DNA of 64,000 nt from Tricholoma matsutake (lineage: Eukaryota > Basidiomycota > Agaricomycetes > Agaricales > Tricholomataceae). Below, piece after piece: positions 1-11,310 of this stretch. The stretch is from contig AP026540.1 of assembly GCA_026075535.2 (NCBI GenBank), positions 12,214,001-12,278,000 on the forward strand, read 5' to 3'. The translations under genes were made by a program, and so were the position numbers. The notes beneath the pieces were generated by a model. It searched no databases and was not told the origin of the DNA. It worked only from the letters and a program-made list of their open reading frames with translations. Each line of letters begins with the position of its first letter. Position 1 is the first letter of the stretch.

Positions 1-154
1 TTTCCCTCTCCCTCAGCCCCCCAGTGTCATTTCCCCTCCCTACTACCTCTCTCACCTCATGGTGGGGGTGGGTGGCATCATCCCCTGTCCCCCTCCATCC
101 TCTGCCTCCCAGTGCACCCTCATCCACCCTGAAAGCAGTTGCTTGCAGTGGTGG

Positions 155-585
155 TAATGAAATTTCAGGGCTACTAAGGCTATACTAATGAAATCTGGTT
201 ACTAATAATGCTATACTAGTAAGAAAACACTCAAAAAATGAATGTGGAAAGATGGGGGGCAAGCCCAAGGAAAGTTGATGGGATGTGGGAGCCTTTATAT
301 ACCCAAAAATGTGCACAGACCATGTAGTCACATGTGTGTGAACAATAATAAAAAGTGGCATCATTAAAAAGTGGCATCATGCCACATTTTATTATTGTTC
401 ACACACATGTGACTACATGGTCTGTGCACATTTTTGGGTATATAAAGGCTCCCACATCCCATCAACTTTCCTCGGGCTTGCCCCTCATCTTTCCACATTC
501 ATTTTTCGAGTGTTTTCATACTAGTATAGCATTATTAGTGACCAGATTTCATTAGTATAGCCTTAGTAGCCCTGAAATTTCATTA
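155..585. repeat. Head-to-head LTR-like inverted repeat
   Basis: Two arms of about 200 bp (about 155-370 and 375-585) are near-perfect reverse complements. They meet around 365-380, where a short GTGGCATCAT unit is duplicated. Each arm carries a TATATAAAGG-like TATA box pointing outward (about 293-302 on the minus strand, 438-447 on the plus strand), so the arms read like two solo LTRs or promoter ends joined head to head. No target duplication was found. It could also be a fold-back/MITE element. Confidence 0.75.
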
Positions 586-671
586 GTATAGCTTTAATAG
601 CCTACAAAATTCATTAATATAGCTTTAGTAGTCTATGAAATTCATTAAAGCAGTTCTAATAGTCTTTTAGA
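548..671. repeat. 31-bp tandem repeat, four units
   Basis: Four consecutive 31-bp units each begin TTCATTA and contain a TATAGC-TTAGTAG core (548-578, 579-609, 610-640, 641-671), with increasing divergence towards the right. A degenerate extra unit lies inside the adjoining LTR-like arm, so the array probably expanded from the end of that arm. Confidence 0.8.
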
Positions 672-889
672 TTAGTTGCTTGGGTTGGTTTCAACCAACC
701 TAAGTCTAATGGTGACTGGTTGTAGTCAAACCAGCCACAACTGGCTTTTTTACTTGATTAAACTGCACTGAACTGGTTTTCTGTGGTCCAGTTCAGTTTT
801 ACTTAGTTTGTCAATTTAATTAAACTGGTTGCAGTTGCAGTTGCACTCCAAAATGGAAAAAAAACCAGACTGAACCAGACCTTCAAACA

Positions 890-1608
890 CTATAGATATC
901 ATCATCTGCCAGGCACCCTTCCAACATCTGTGCAATCTGGTCCTGAATCTCTCAATTGAAGCCCCGTCAGAACTTCACCACTGGTAGCCCACTCCCATAT
1001 CCTGCCATGTCCACCAAGTCCTTAAACTCATCAATATAATCGTCCACAGATCGATGTGCCTGATGGTAAGAGGATGACTCAAGCCGTGTCACTGCTCAGT
1101 GGTGCTCGTTGAGGGGACAAAAGTGGCGTACAAACTCTGCTCGAAAGTCACCCCAAGTGGAGAAAGATAGAGAACTAAGCTCTTTAGTTTGGTGCAGAAT
1201 ACAGTCCATGTAGAGATAGGCACGTTCAGATTTCATGTATGTGAAGGCTCAATAAAATTTTGCAGCATCCAACGAATTGATGCAACTGGAGACTGATGTA
1301 CAACTCACAGGAATTAAGGAATGAATGCCCTTGCGCACATGCACCATTAAATTTGGTGGGGGGGGGGACAGTTTGATCTGGGCATGCTCCTTAGTGGGTG
1401 CATTAGGCAGCATGTTGTTATTGGGTGCGCTTGGAGTTGTAATGGGGGGAATATTGGTTGTGGAGCTAGTCTGAAGGGTTCTGACAAAGTTTTGATCATA
1501 GATTTAAGTGAATCGATTTGCGCGCATATTCCAGTAACGTCGCTTTCAAGTGCATCGAGGCGCTCTGATGTGTCCATGGCGCTAGGCAGTGCATTAGGCA
1601 AAAATGAG
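890..1608 (-). pseudogene. Decayed Ty3/gypsy gag
   Basis: Read on the minus strand from about 1608 to 890, this gives an N-terminal coiled region (MDTSERLDALESDV, then IDSLKSMIKTLSE), a spacer, and the retrotransposon gag core: SERAYLYMDCILHQTKE, WGDFRAEFVRHFCPLNE, SVDDYIDEFKDLVDMAGY and EIQDQIAQMLEG. This is the order of the retrotrans_gag domain of fungal gypsy elements. The frame is broken by several TGA codons (for example at 967-969 and 952-954, minus strand, in VVKF-stop-RGFN-stop-E) where family members have Arg. No protease, RT or integrase follows to the left, so this is a 5' fragment. The LTR-like repeat at 1716-2627 sits upstream of it in the right orientation. Confidence 0.8.
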
Positions 1609-1715
1609 CAATTACTTAAGGTGGGGAAGTCTGGAACGGTGTGTAGGGAGTTGTTTGAGCTCTGGGAGGTGTTGTCTATGCTGTACCTGCCTATTTTGGC
1701 AGTGCATTTGCAATT

Positions 1716-2627
1716 CTGAGCCTTAGGAGAGAGTTTTCTACTATAAGGGCAACCTTGGAGGCCACTTAATTAGTAGACTAGCAAAGGGAAATCCAAAGTT
1801 AAAATTATGGTACATATTACAGAGAGTGGAGGCGCACCTAGCAAAGGGAAATCTGAAGAGAAAACTCTAAGACCCCTTTGCCAATGCCCAGTATATGTGA
1901 AGATTGCAAAAATAGCCTAAAAATAGAAAAGGCGGAGATAGGCAGATCAAGGCTGCCAAATGACATCATATCCAGGGGTAGATGTCGGAAAGGGTACTCT
2001 ATAAGGGCAACCTTAGAAGCCACTTAATTAATGGACTAGCAAAGGGAAATCCAAAGTTAAAATTATGGTACATATTACAGGGAGTGGAGGCACACCTAGC
2101 AAAGGGAAATCTGAAGAGAAAACTCTAAGGACCACTTTGCCAATGCCCAGTATATGTGAAGATTGCAAAAATCAAATAATAGTCTAAAAATAGAAATAGG
2201 CAGAAATAGGCAGATCAAGGCCACTGGATGACATCATACCAAGGGGTAGATGTCAGAAGGGGTACTCCGCCTCTAAATATAAAACTGTCAACATGCACAA
2301 ATGTGATAGAAAGGGAGATTAGTAATAAAATAAGGAAAAATCATAGAAAATGAAGAATAGAAGGAAATGAAGTGAGGAAAAATATAGGACAAACGTAAAA
2401 ATAGGAGAAACACACAGGGTACCCCTAGTCTCCCCTAGTCCCCTTACATACTCTGCCTCTAAATATAAAACTGTCAACATGCACAAATGTGATAGAAAGG
2501 GAAATTAGTAATAAAATAAGGAAAAATCATAGAAAATGAAGAATAGGAGGAAATAAAGTGAGGAAAAATATAGGATGAACATAAAAAATAGGAGAAAAAA
2601 CACACAGGCACCCTAGTCCCCTTACAG
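1716..2627 (-). repeat. LTR-like repeat family, copy 1 (with internal duplications)
   Basis: A block of about 270 bp (CTATAAGGGCAACCTT...CGGAAAGGGTACT) occurs twice in tandem (about 1740-2000 and 2000-2270). It is followed by two copies of a segment starting GCCTCTAAATATAAA (about 2269-2451 and 2455-2627), each ending CCCCTTACA. On the minus strand the block would start TGTAAGGGG and lead into the gag fragment at 1608-890, so it behaves as the 5' LTR/leader of that gypsy family. A closely similar copy in the same orientation lies at 60564-61436. Confidence 0.65.
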
Positions 2628-2632
2628 TCATG

Positions 2633-2805
2633 GTGTGTGTGTGTGGGTTCAAAACCTCACATAAAGTGGTATCAGGAATTGAGCCTGTCGATGGCAACAA
2701 AAGTCCTGTCCTCATAGCAGCTGGAATGAGCAACCAGCAAGCAACCAGGCCCAATCCTGCATGAGTGGTGGGCAGTGGTTGTTGTTGTTGTTGTTGTTGT
2801 ACATT
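2633..2805. repeat. GT and GTT microsatellites
   Basis: A short GT run (about 2636-2647) and a GTT run (about 2778-2800) flank unique-looking sequence that contains TGGTATCAGG, reminiscent of an LTR-element primer binding site. No coding potential is seen; the Gln/Asn runs in its frames are simple repeat translations. Confidence 0.6.
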
Positions 2806-2985
2806 GCAGCCGAGCTGAGTACATGGCAAAGTTGCACCTCAATGTATCTCGCTTCGTAGGGGCTCGGCATGGGGTTCATCACTAATATGTAGAACCAAAC
2901 AAACAACTAAACAGAGGTATTGTGGCCTACTATCACTTACCAAGTGTTTCACCACAATTTACTGATTACTAAATTACACCACATT

Positions 2986-4070
2986 TAGTGATGTGTAAGG
3001 CCCAGCCCAAAGCCCTTAAGCCCCGGCTGCCGAGCCCTGGAAGCCTGAGCCGAGCTGAGCCTTAGAGGAGGCTTGGTAGGGCCTAGGGCTCAGCTTGATG
3101 TTTCTGAAGCCTGAGCTGAGCCCTCGAGCCCCAGCTTGGTGGCTGTGATTCACCAGCGCTTCATTGTGCACTTCTCGACTCCTCTTCTCGTGAATTGGAA
3201 GCTCCTGGGGCACAGCAGTAAGCAAATGCCTAATGTCTAGCTTACCAGGAGCTGCACAGACAATGTAGGAGTCAGGGAGCTGGGATAGGCAGGTGTGCAT
3301 GATTGCACCAAGGGTGAGTACTGTCCGAATTCAAGCTTGTGAAGGAGGGTGTTAACTTGATCAATGGGGTCAGCCAAAAAAGAAAGATATTTGGTGAATA
3401 CATGCCTTGTGGCTGTCCTGCCAGGCAGATCTCCCCAAACATCAGATGAATCACACCAGAAGCAGTGTATACAATTTGAGCTCATCTGAATCAAACCTGG
3501 GCCCTCATGGTCGAGATCAAGAAAATTTTGTTGTCAGGGTATGTTGAAAGTGGTATATCGAAAGCAATGATCTAAAGTAAGAAGAAAAAAAGTATTAATA
3601 TCATAAGTAGAAAGAAGAGCCCACGTTGCAACTATGCTGAGCAGAACAATGAGAGGGGTGTCGAACAAATTGTGCATCGTTGATCAACATCAGCGGCAAG
3701 TTCCGGACAATGTTGAACACTGCAACTTCAAGTTCATACCAAAACTTAGACTCATGGTCCCAACTCCCTCTTATATACATGAGCCTATACATATGCTATA
3801 CATCAATGCTTGCTCATGTACTAGGGATCAACTATGGTAAGTCTGTCAGACTTAGTTTTAACTGACTTTTCGAGGTATTTTTACCATTATATTTATATCC
3901 TCTATGAGATTTTCAGATTCCCTACTCAAGCCGTGGCCTAAGCCTAAGCCAAGCCTGAGCCAAGCCAAGCCTGCTACTAGGGCCCAGCTCATGATGTATC
4001 GAAGCCTGAGCCTGCTCAAGCCAAGCCCAAGCCCCGGCTTTCGAGCTGAGATGGGCCCTGCACATCACTA
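2986..4070. mobile_element. Non-autonomous hAT-type DNA element (1,085 bp)
   Basis: Starts TAGTGATGTG and ends CACATCACTA, a perfect 10-bp terminal inverted repeat. The TIR match continues imperfectly for about 10 more bases (AGGCCCA against its complement). Identical 8-bp direct repeats ACCACATT flank it at 2978-2985 and 4071-4078. TIRs of this form with an 8-bp target duplication are diagnostic of hAT transposons. Both ends carry a low-complexity array of AAGCC/GAGCC hexamer-like units (about 3000-3140 and 3925-4055). The interior has no transposase-like ORF, so it must depend on a transposase elsewhere. Confidence 0.85.
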
Positions 4071-4319
4071 ACCACATTGGCTACAAAATTCAACTGATGG
4101 CATATATGGTTCAAAAGATAGGCTTCATTACTTCCAGAAAGTCTAATTATCTCAATGAAAGGTGAGGATGAAGCAACGATGAGCCCCCATGTCAAAAAGT
4201 ACCTAGTCTTTCACCACCATGTCACGCAAAAGTAACGCAGAATTCTGTGATCCAATGTTGGCATCTGACAAGCTGAAGTACATTTTCATAAAAACATTTG
4301 TTGATTGAGTTTGCCCACA

Positions 4320-5215
4320 TCAGGAAGATGTCATTTTAGTTTTCAGGTTTCGGTTGGTTTTCACACATTTCCAGGTTTTTGAATACTTGGAAACTTGGAA
4401 ACTCAGAAACTTACTATAATAAGCATTTTTTCTTGGCTGTACTTTTGAGGTTTCTAGAGGTTTCATAGAGTGTCAGAGGTTTCCAGATAATGCTTGCTAG
4501 TGAGGTTTCCAGAAAAAGTGACTTAAGTTTCCAGGTATTCAAGGTTCCAAGGTTTTCTGATGTTTTTCAAGGTTTTTGAGGTTGAGAAACCTCTGGAAAC
4601 TTTTTTGTCAACTTACTGATGCAAAATGGCACACTTGTTGGCATTTAAATTCTGTCCATGAAATGTCACAGTGAGCCAGAAAACCACAAACTGCTCTATG
4701 ATCACGGTGAAACTACTCTCAGTCTATGGGAAATAGATATTATTGCTTTGAGAAAAAAAATGGGAAGGATTGGTTCACTCCTCATATCTCAATGTCAGAA
4801 ATATGTGATTCACCCCTCATAATGTAGCTTTTACCAACCTCAACCTCAACTGAAAATCAGGGAAAAATCAGAGGAATGTCTGTAATACTTATAACCTCTC
4901 AGATCGTCAATTTGAAGATGGTTGGAGATGTTTTGGGGCTTAGAAAGTGTTATCAGTGTGGTGGTGAAACACTAGTACCCATGGTAAAACACTCGCACAC
5001 CAGCGTATAACATTTCAGGCTAAGTAAAAACTGTGCCTAAATTTACAATTTTAGTAAGTTCCCTGACAATTTTCCTGAAACCTTGAAACTTCCCATTCCA
5101 GATGTCCTGAAATGATGAAATCTTTACTGAAATTATTGATTTCAGTCCTGATCCTGAAATCACAAATTTCAACAAAGTTTCTAGTTTGCCTAAAAAGTTG
5201 AACTTCCTGGTGTGT
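4320..5215. repeat. Degenerate GGTTTCC / CCTGAAA-rich low-complexity region
   Basis: Around 4330-4620 the plus strand is dense in GGTTTCCAGG-like words, and around 5050-5200 in the complementary CCTGAAA/CTTGAAAC words, with unstructured sequence between. The two blocks are loosely inverted relative to each other, which could be the remains of an element with repetitive ends. I could not define termini or a target duplication, and no gene is supported here. Confidence 0.35.
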
Positions 5216-5255
5216 CGGTAAGTATTGACATGATATCGGCTGTGAACAGATCACA

Positions 5256-5465
5256 ATGTCATGTTATCTAGCTAGATATCACCACATTAAATGCACGATC
5301 CTCATGGACAAACATCCACAAGCTCAAGAGGTGCTGGATCAGTTGATCATGGACATTGGATCTGGTTCCCAGTTTGGAATCGGTGATTTCCGAAAAGCAG
5401 CACGACGATGGCACCCCATCAGCCAAATAATTCCGGCTGCCCTCGGCATGAACTCAGAACTGTGA
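5256..5465 (+). CDS. Short ORF of unknown function (69 codons)
   Basis: A 69-codon ORF with normal amino-acid composition (for example VLDQLIMDIGSGSQFGIGDF, then RRWHPISQIIPAALGM). It is not a simple-repeat translation and not antisense to anything I recognise. No family recognised. It lies between the repeat-rich region and the 3' end of the broken zinc-finger gene on the opposite strand, so it may be a relic exon rather than a gene. Low confidence. Confidence 0.25.
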   Translation: MSCYLARYHHIKCTILMDKHPQAQEVLDQLIMDIGSGSQFGIGDFRKAARRWHPISQIIPAALGMNSEL

Positions 5466-5589
5466 GCAGTAATGTTTGACTTGGGCTCAGAAAAATAGGC
5501 ATAGGAGCCTCTATACATTACATTATGAATGAGATTTAACAATGTATGTGACACAAGCAAAAAAGTATACAGATATTACGACAGAGTCA

Positions 5590-5898
5590 AGAGAAGACAT
5601 CATTGTTGTAACTGAGTATTGAAGACTGGAACTGTTTGAGAACTGGCAAGGAGATGGGCAGAGGTGGGAGGTGGGGATGCTGAACTGGCATTGTGTAGCG
5701 AGGTCTGCGAGGAGATTCACCATGTGAGTTGTGGATGTGCAGGAGAGAATGTGATTGCCACGCATCATATGCATTGATTGCAACCACACAGTGGCCATGA
5801 GATTCCTCAGGTATCCCAAGCTTTGTCTCCTCCTCATTAGTAATGGAAATCTTGCCAGAGAAGTCCTGAACCTCGAGTGAATCTGTATTTGATTCCCA
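5590..5898 (-). pseudogene. C-terminal part of the broken C2H2 gene (beyond the copia insertion)
   Basis: This minus-strand segment continues the reading frame of the gene at 11311-15232 once the copia element and one copy of its 5-bp target duplication are set aside. Across the junction the frame reads ...NMRHHLQEWHPSW then ESNTDSLEVQDFSGKISITN, followed by NEEETKLGIPEESHGH. The zinc finger therefore ends just before the insertion point, and the acidic EEE-LGIP tail typical of this agaricomycete family lies here. The family's tail continues to about 5590. Insertion of 5.4 kb separates it from the rest, so it cannot be expressed normally. Confidence 0.65.
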
Positions 5899-6190
5899 TG
5901 TTGGAATTGCACCGTGAGTCCATAACGCTTTTGATGTGTTTGATGCATGTGCTATTTTTAGCATTCCCTTTGATCCGCGTGGTCGGTTCGTGTTTAAGTT
6001 TCCCCTTGTCTCTTTTCCTTTGACACACATCCTTTTGTTACGCATTACACATATATATATCTTCAGTAGTTTACTTTATCACCTCAGTCACTTATCCAGA
6101 GACTGAGGTGAGCTATATTTACTATACATATTTATTGACGCATACTTACTCTACTACAACAGTTGTTTATACTAGGATTCACTTTCTACA
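5899..6190 (+). repeat. copia 5' LTR (292 bp)
   Basis: Starts TGTTGGAATTGC and ends CACTTTCTACA, just before the primer binding site. A TATATATAT stretch at about 6052-6060 is the likely TATA region. It contains the repeat CACTTATCCAGAGACTGAG once, which the 3' LTR has twice. Confidence 0.93.
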
Positions 6191-6201
6191 GGTTATGGGC
6201 C
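6191..6201 (+). other. Primer binding site, half-tRNA-iMet type
   Basis: GGTTATGGGCC directly follows the 5' LTR. It is complementary to the anticodon-stem/loop region (GGCCCAUAACC) of initiator Met tRNA, not to the tRNA 3' end. That is the priming mode described for Drosophila copia and relatives. Confidence 0.65.
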
Positions 6202-6401
6202 ATTCTCGTCGTCTTTGAACAATGGGAGAAAGTATCCTAGCCACTCGATGTTCTGCTTCATCATACCTTCTGATCCGTTTCCCTGATCGTTTTTTGATCT
6301 CGGATCAATTCCTTTGTCTTTCACAGACCCGGCTGCTCTACCATTGCGTCTCTCTCATCTCCCTTTGCACACTCGTCGTCCACTGACCTCGGTTTTCTAT
6401 C

Positions 6402-9400
6402 ATGGGTACCGATACTGTTGATCCCCCGTCCGTTTCCCCTATCAAACTTTCTGTGCAATATACCAGGGAGAAGCTCGACAAACTTAAATCAAATTACAAA
6501 GAATGGTGCGAGGAGATTATTATTGCTTTATCATTAAACAGCCTTTATGAGTATGTTATGGGTGGAATACCTGAGCCCACTTCTACCAAACTCCGAGTGC
6601 TTGCCAACTGGAAGGCAAATTCCCGCCTCGTGTATGCGTTTATCGCATCCAGTGTCTCTCCGTCTGAGCGTAAATTCCTGGACATTAAAGTAGGCCCTGA
6701 TGCGAACTGGAAAATTCTCCAGGACCGTCACCAGAAGGAAGGCCCCATTCAGCAGGTCCAGCTCTTACAACAAGCGCTTTCCATCCAGTGTACAAAGGAC
6801 ACACCACTCCCCGAGATGGCAGAAAAGATTTGCGCGTTAATTGAACACGCTTTTGCCATGGGTGATATACAGGCCGATCTTCTTTGTTGCATCACTCTCC
6901 TTAATTCCCTTAGTGATAATTTTCCACATGCTCGCTCCATTATTTCACGGGATATTGCTGCTTCTTCCCTCTCAGCTCCATATGGCTCGAAGGATATCAA
7001 ATTATTTCTGGAGAACGAACAATCACTACTTGAGAATGATCAGCATGGTGGTTCCAAAAACCATGCCGCTTTTACCGCACAGTCCAAATCTTCCAAGCTC
7101 CCTAATGCACCAATCTGCACCAACGCTAACTGTGGGAAACTTGGCCACACGAAACAATATTGCATTAAACCTGGCGGTGGTATGGCTGGGAAATCACTCG
7201 AGGAGTCGATCACTGCTCGCAGGGCCACCTGTGAGAAGAAATCCTTACCAGCTGGCACTACAAAGGTTCCTATTACCATGAAGGACATTAATGGTCATGC
7301 CTTCACTGTCATGGTCGACCCCGATATTCCTACCCCACCTGCACCGGAATTTGCTGGGCTTGCTCACGACCCGCTGCCTTTAGACCCTTTGGATGCGCTG
7401 GAATATGAAGGATGGGTTGCTGTGGAGGAGGAGCTCACCACTACAGTGGACTGGAAACACCATACATCACCCATCCCTGACAATGCACTCACCGTGGAAC
7501 CCCTTTCACAGACTTGTCACTCACGCATCACCTTAGACGCTCTCCCCTTTATTATTGACTCTGGGGCTACAGTACATATATCCCCTGACAAGTCTGACTT
7601 CCTCACCTTATGACCCATTTCACCTCGCTCTGTCAGAGGTGTCGGTGGTTCATCTATTGATGCTGTCGGTGTTGGTGATATACAGCTAAGAATAGCCCGG
7701 GGCACATCAATTATTTTACGTAATGCCCTCTACATCCCAAAATCAGCAGTTCGGCTGATCTCAGTGGGCACACTGGCCGATGACTCTAACGCTGTTGCAC
7801 ATTTTGACAGTAACACATGCTGGTTCACTGATAAATCCTCCGGGGCCTTCATAGCTCGTGGATTGCACATATCTAGAAAACTTTACATGCTCAACATTGC
7901 ATTGGCCCAGGCCGATCACGCGCTAACGGTTCACAATACCCCTACTCTCGAGACATGGCATCGTCGTCTGGGTCACACAAATGACCAGGCACTCTGGGAT
8001 ATGGCCAAGAAGGGCACTTTCACTGGTGCGCTGCTCGCTTCATTGCAAAAATTACCTAAATGTGATTCCTGTGTCCTTGGCAAGCAGACCAAGTCTCCAG
8101 TCCCCAAGAAACGTCAGGAGGGACCAGGCCATAAGGCAACAAGGAAGCTGGAAAAGGTGTGGGTGGATCTATCTGGACCACATTCACTAACGTCGCATGC
8201 GGGGAACCGTTATATCATGGATATAGTAGACGACTACACCTCATTCCCATGGTCTATACCATTGCAAAATAAAGATGATGCTTTCATGGAACTTAAAGCT
8301 TGGGAACTTGCCCGGGAGAACGAAACTGGCCTCAAAGTCGGGACCTATATCACTGATAATGGTGAACTTAAATCGCACAAAATGAAGGAGTGGTTGAAGA
8401 CTCATGGTATTGATCAGCGTTTCACGGCACCTCACACCTCGGCTCACATAGGCCGTGTTGAGCAAATGCATAGGACGCTTATGGCTAAAGCGCACACTAT
8501 GTGAATATATGCTGGTCTGCCAGCTTATTTGTGGGACGAGTTCTACCTCACAGCTGCCCACTTGCACACCAAGACTACGACCCATTCACTAGCAAGCCTA
8601 ACGCCTTGGGAATTATGGTACAAGAGAAAACCTGATTATTCTTATCTTCAGGAGATAGGTTGCAGGGCTTTTGTGCTTATCCCAGGAAAGGATAATCCCA
8701 AGATACTTGAACGATCCATCAAATGCGTCTTGATAGGCTACAAGCCAAAATCAAAAGCATATCGCTGTTATAACTGCGCAACGCGTAAGGTTCATATTTC
8801 ATATCATGTCCGCTTTCTTGAGAGCCATGAAGGCTATTCACCACCTTCAATTGATGAATTAGGAGAGGACGATAATATTGGGTCCAGTGGTAGTCTACCC
8901 ACATTCCTTGGTCCTATTTTACAGCAAGACGATGATGTTGAGTCTTCTCATGAATTCACTCTCCCTGATGCGCCCTCTAATAGTTTCATGACACCGCCAC
9001 CGCCACCCGTCGCCCAGCCTATTCGTCAATCTACCCGTGTTCTAATACCCACAGACAAAAACCCCAATGGTGGCCCTGCTATTACTAGAACAGTGGCTGC
9101 AGTGCAAGAATCATTGGAGAGCGCTGCACATGTAAAGGAGGTGTGGCGGGAGCGTCGGGCTGCTATTGTGGCTGCACGATCAGATCACATTATGGATCAA
9201 TCCTCTGATCATGATCGTGATGTCATGGAAGAACTCCAACAATCATTTCATAATCTTGATTTGGGCAATCAAGCGCATCAATTTCAGGCCCTGATCTCGG
9301 AAATGGTAGATTTTGATCCAGAGTCACTTCAATTTGAGGATGAGCCAAAAACATGGGATGAAGCCAGAAGATCTGTTGATGCAACGCGATGGGAGTGTGG

Positions 9401-10916
9401 ATATCTGGAGGAATTGAACTCATTGAAAGAAATGGGGGTATACAAACTAATACCTAGGTCAGAGGTTCCACTAGGGAAATGTATTAGGCGTGGGAGACCG
9501 ATTTTCCACATTAAGCGCAATGAGGCGGGTACCCCTATTAGATGGAAGGTACGCCTAGTCTTCAGAGGAAATGAACAAAGTTATGGCAGGGACTACACCA
9601 AAACTACCTCACCGACTGCACACATGGAATCATGGCGGATTCTCTTACACATAGCCGCCTCACTTAGCTGGGATGCACAACAGGTCGACATAAAGATGGC
9701 CTTTCTTTACGGCTTACTTCTGGATGATGAAATTCAATATATGCAGCAGCCTGCTGGTTTCGAGGAGCAGGGCAAGGAGGACTGGGTTTGGCAACTACAG
9801 CATGGCTTATATGGTATGAAACAGAGTGGGCACATTTGGAATCAGACCCTTAATGCACAGATGCTAAATTGGGGATTCACCCACCTCTCGTGCGAGTCCT
9901 GTATCTATTACTGTAAAACTGACACTGGTACAATTATCGCTGCTGTCCATGTCGACGACTATCTAACCATCGCTGACTCCAAGGACGAAAACAAGCGCTT
10001 CAAGAACCAGATGCGCAAAGTATGGACTATCTCAGAATTGGGGATGGCACGTTTTATTATGGGTATTGCTGTCTCATGGGACCAAGACATGTGTACTGTT
10101 GCACTTTCACAGACCACTCTTATTGACAAAATAGTGGAACAGTTTGGTCAGAAAGAAGCACACCCCATTTCTGCCCCATTGGACCCTGGTTCGAAACTAC
10201 GGCGCTCCAATCTGCAATGTATGTCCCAGGATGCCAGGAATGCCCTGGCCAAGCTTCCCTACTGCTCTCTTGTCGGATGCTTATTGTACTTGGCAATATC
10301 TACGCGTCCCGACATTTCATATGCAGTACAACAGCTCTCTCAATACCTTGATTCGTACTCCTTAGAACACTGGAGTGCTGCTATACGGCTAGTACGTTAT
10401 CTAAAGGGAACTAGGGACTTCAAGCTTTATCTGGGCGGACAGAACCCCATTCTCCTGCACGCCTATAGTGACTCCAACTGGGCTAATTGCCATGACACTC
10501 ATCGCAGCGTTGGGGGATACATGTGCTCTCTTGGCTCAGGCGCAGTGTCTTGGGCAGCATGTAAACAGAAGGTAGTGGCAGCTTCCACCTGTGAAGCAGA
10601 ATACATAGCGGTGTTTGAGACCGCAAAGGAATGCATCTGGTTGTGTATGCTACTACACGCTATTGATTTTCATCAAAACTCACCTACTACCATCCTCTGC
10701 GACAACAACGCTACGAAGACATTATCCGAGGACCCATTACTTCATTCATGCGTTAAGCACATCGACATCAAATATCATTTCCTACGCGAGCATGTACAGT
10801 CGGGCGATCTAGCTATCACTTACATCCACACCCGTGACAATGTAGCCGACATGTTTACTAAAGCCCTGGAACCTAAACATTTCGCCATCCTTTGTGCATC
10901 TCTTGGCCTTCATTAG
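6402..10916 (+). pseudogene. copia gag-pol polyprotein (1,504 codons, two in-frame TGA)
   Basis: A single frame runs from ATG 6402 to TAG 10914-10916, broken only by TGA at 7611-7613 and 8502-8504. Domains in order: a UBN2-type gag; a CCHC knuckle (CTNANCGKLGHTKQYC, about residue 239); the protease motif IIDSGATVH (about 386); the GAG-pre-integrase motif WHRRLGH and a C-x2-C; the integrase catalytic triad (VDLSGP, ITDNGE, GRVEQMHR; about residues 587, 652, 687); RT with the catalytic AVHVDDYL (about 1183); and RNase H with YSDSNWAN and CEAEY (about 1355 onward), ending in the copia-like NVADMFTKAL. Length and order are those of a full copia polyprotein. Both TGA codons sit where the family has Arg (FLTL-R-PISP, AHTM-R-IYAGLP), so each is best explained by CGA to TGA. 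All catalytic residues I could check are present. Confidence 0.95.
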
Positions 10917-10950
10917 TGGGATTCCATGCGAGGAGGAGTGTATTCACGGT

Positions 10951-10959
10951 GAGGAGGAG
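10951..10959 (+). other. Polypurine tract
   Basis: GAGGAGGAG directly abuts the 3' LTR and would prime plus-strand synthesis. The same purine run also occurs about 20 bp upstream (10930-10938), so the tract is locally duplicated. Confidence 0.75.
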
Positions 10960-11305
10960 TGTTGGAATCGCACCGTGAGTCCATAATGCTTTTGATGCAT
11001 TTGATGTGTGTGCTATTTTTAGCATTCCCTTTGATCCGCGTGGTTGGTTCGTGTTTAAGTTTCCCCTTGTCTCTTTTCCTTTGACACACATCCTTTTGTT
11101 ACGCATTACACGTATATATATCTTCAGTAGTTTACTTTATCACCTCAGTCACTTATCCAGAGACTGAGGTGAGCTATATTTACTATACATATTTATTGAC
11201 GCATACTTACTCTACTACAACAGTTGTTTATACTAGGTATAGTACAGATTAATACAGTCACTTATCCAGAGACTGAGTTGTTTATACTAGGATTCACTTT
11301 CTACA
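10960..11305 (+). repeat. copia 3' LTR (346 bp)
   Basis: Same ends as the 5' LTR, but with 54 extra bases at 11238-11291. The extra segment repeats CAGTCACTTATCCAGAGACTGAG and TTGTTTATACTAGG, so it looks like an internal partial duplication with some new sequence. Confidence 0.93.
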
Positions 11306-11310
11306 TCCCA

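Larger units (their letters stand above)
5899..11305 (+). mobile_element. Complete Ty1/copia LTR retrotransposon
   Basis: Both LTRs begin TGTTGGAAT and end CTTTCTACA, and the element is flanked by the 5-bp direct repeat TCCCA (5894-5898 and 11306-11310). From left to right it has a 5' LTR, a primer binding site, one gag-pol frame in the copia order (gag, protease, integrase, RT, RNase H), a polypurine tract and a 3' LTR. The LTRs differ by scattered substitutions and a 54-bp insertion, so the copy is not brand new. Two in-frame TGA codons disable it. It lies inside the C2H2-family gene, antisense to it. Confidence 0.95.

Noticed and set aside
355..555. 66-codon ORF in the palindrome
   Set aside because: Lies entirely in the LTR-like arm, across its TATA box; composition is non-coding.
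2527..2906. Gln- and Asn-rich ORFs
   Set aside because: Translations of a GTT microsatellite in different frames.
8241..8585. Antisense 114-codon ORF within copia
   Set aside because: Shadow of the integrase frame; no independent support.
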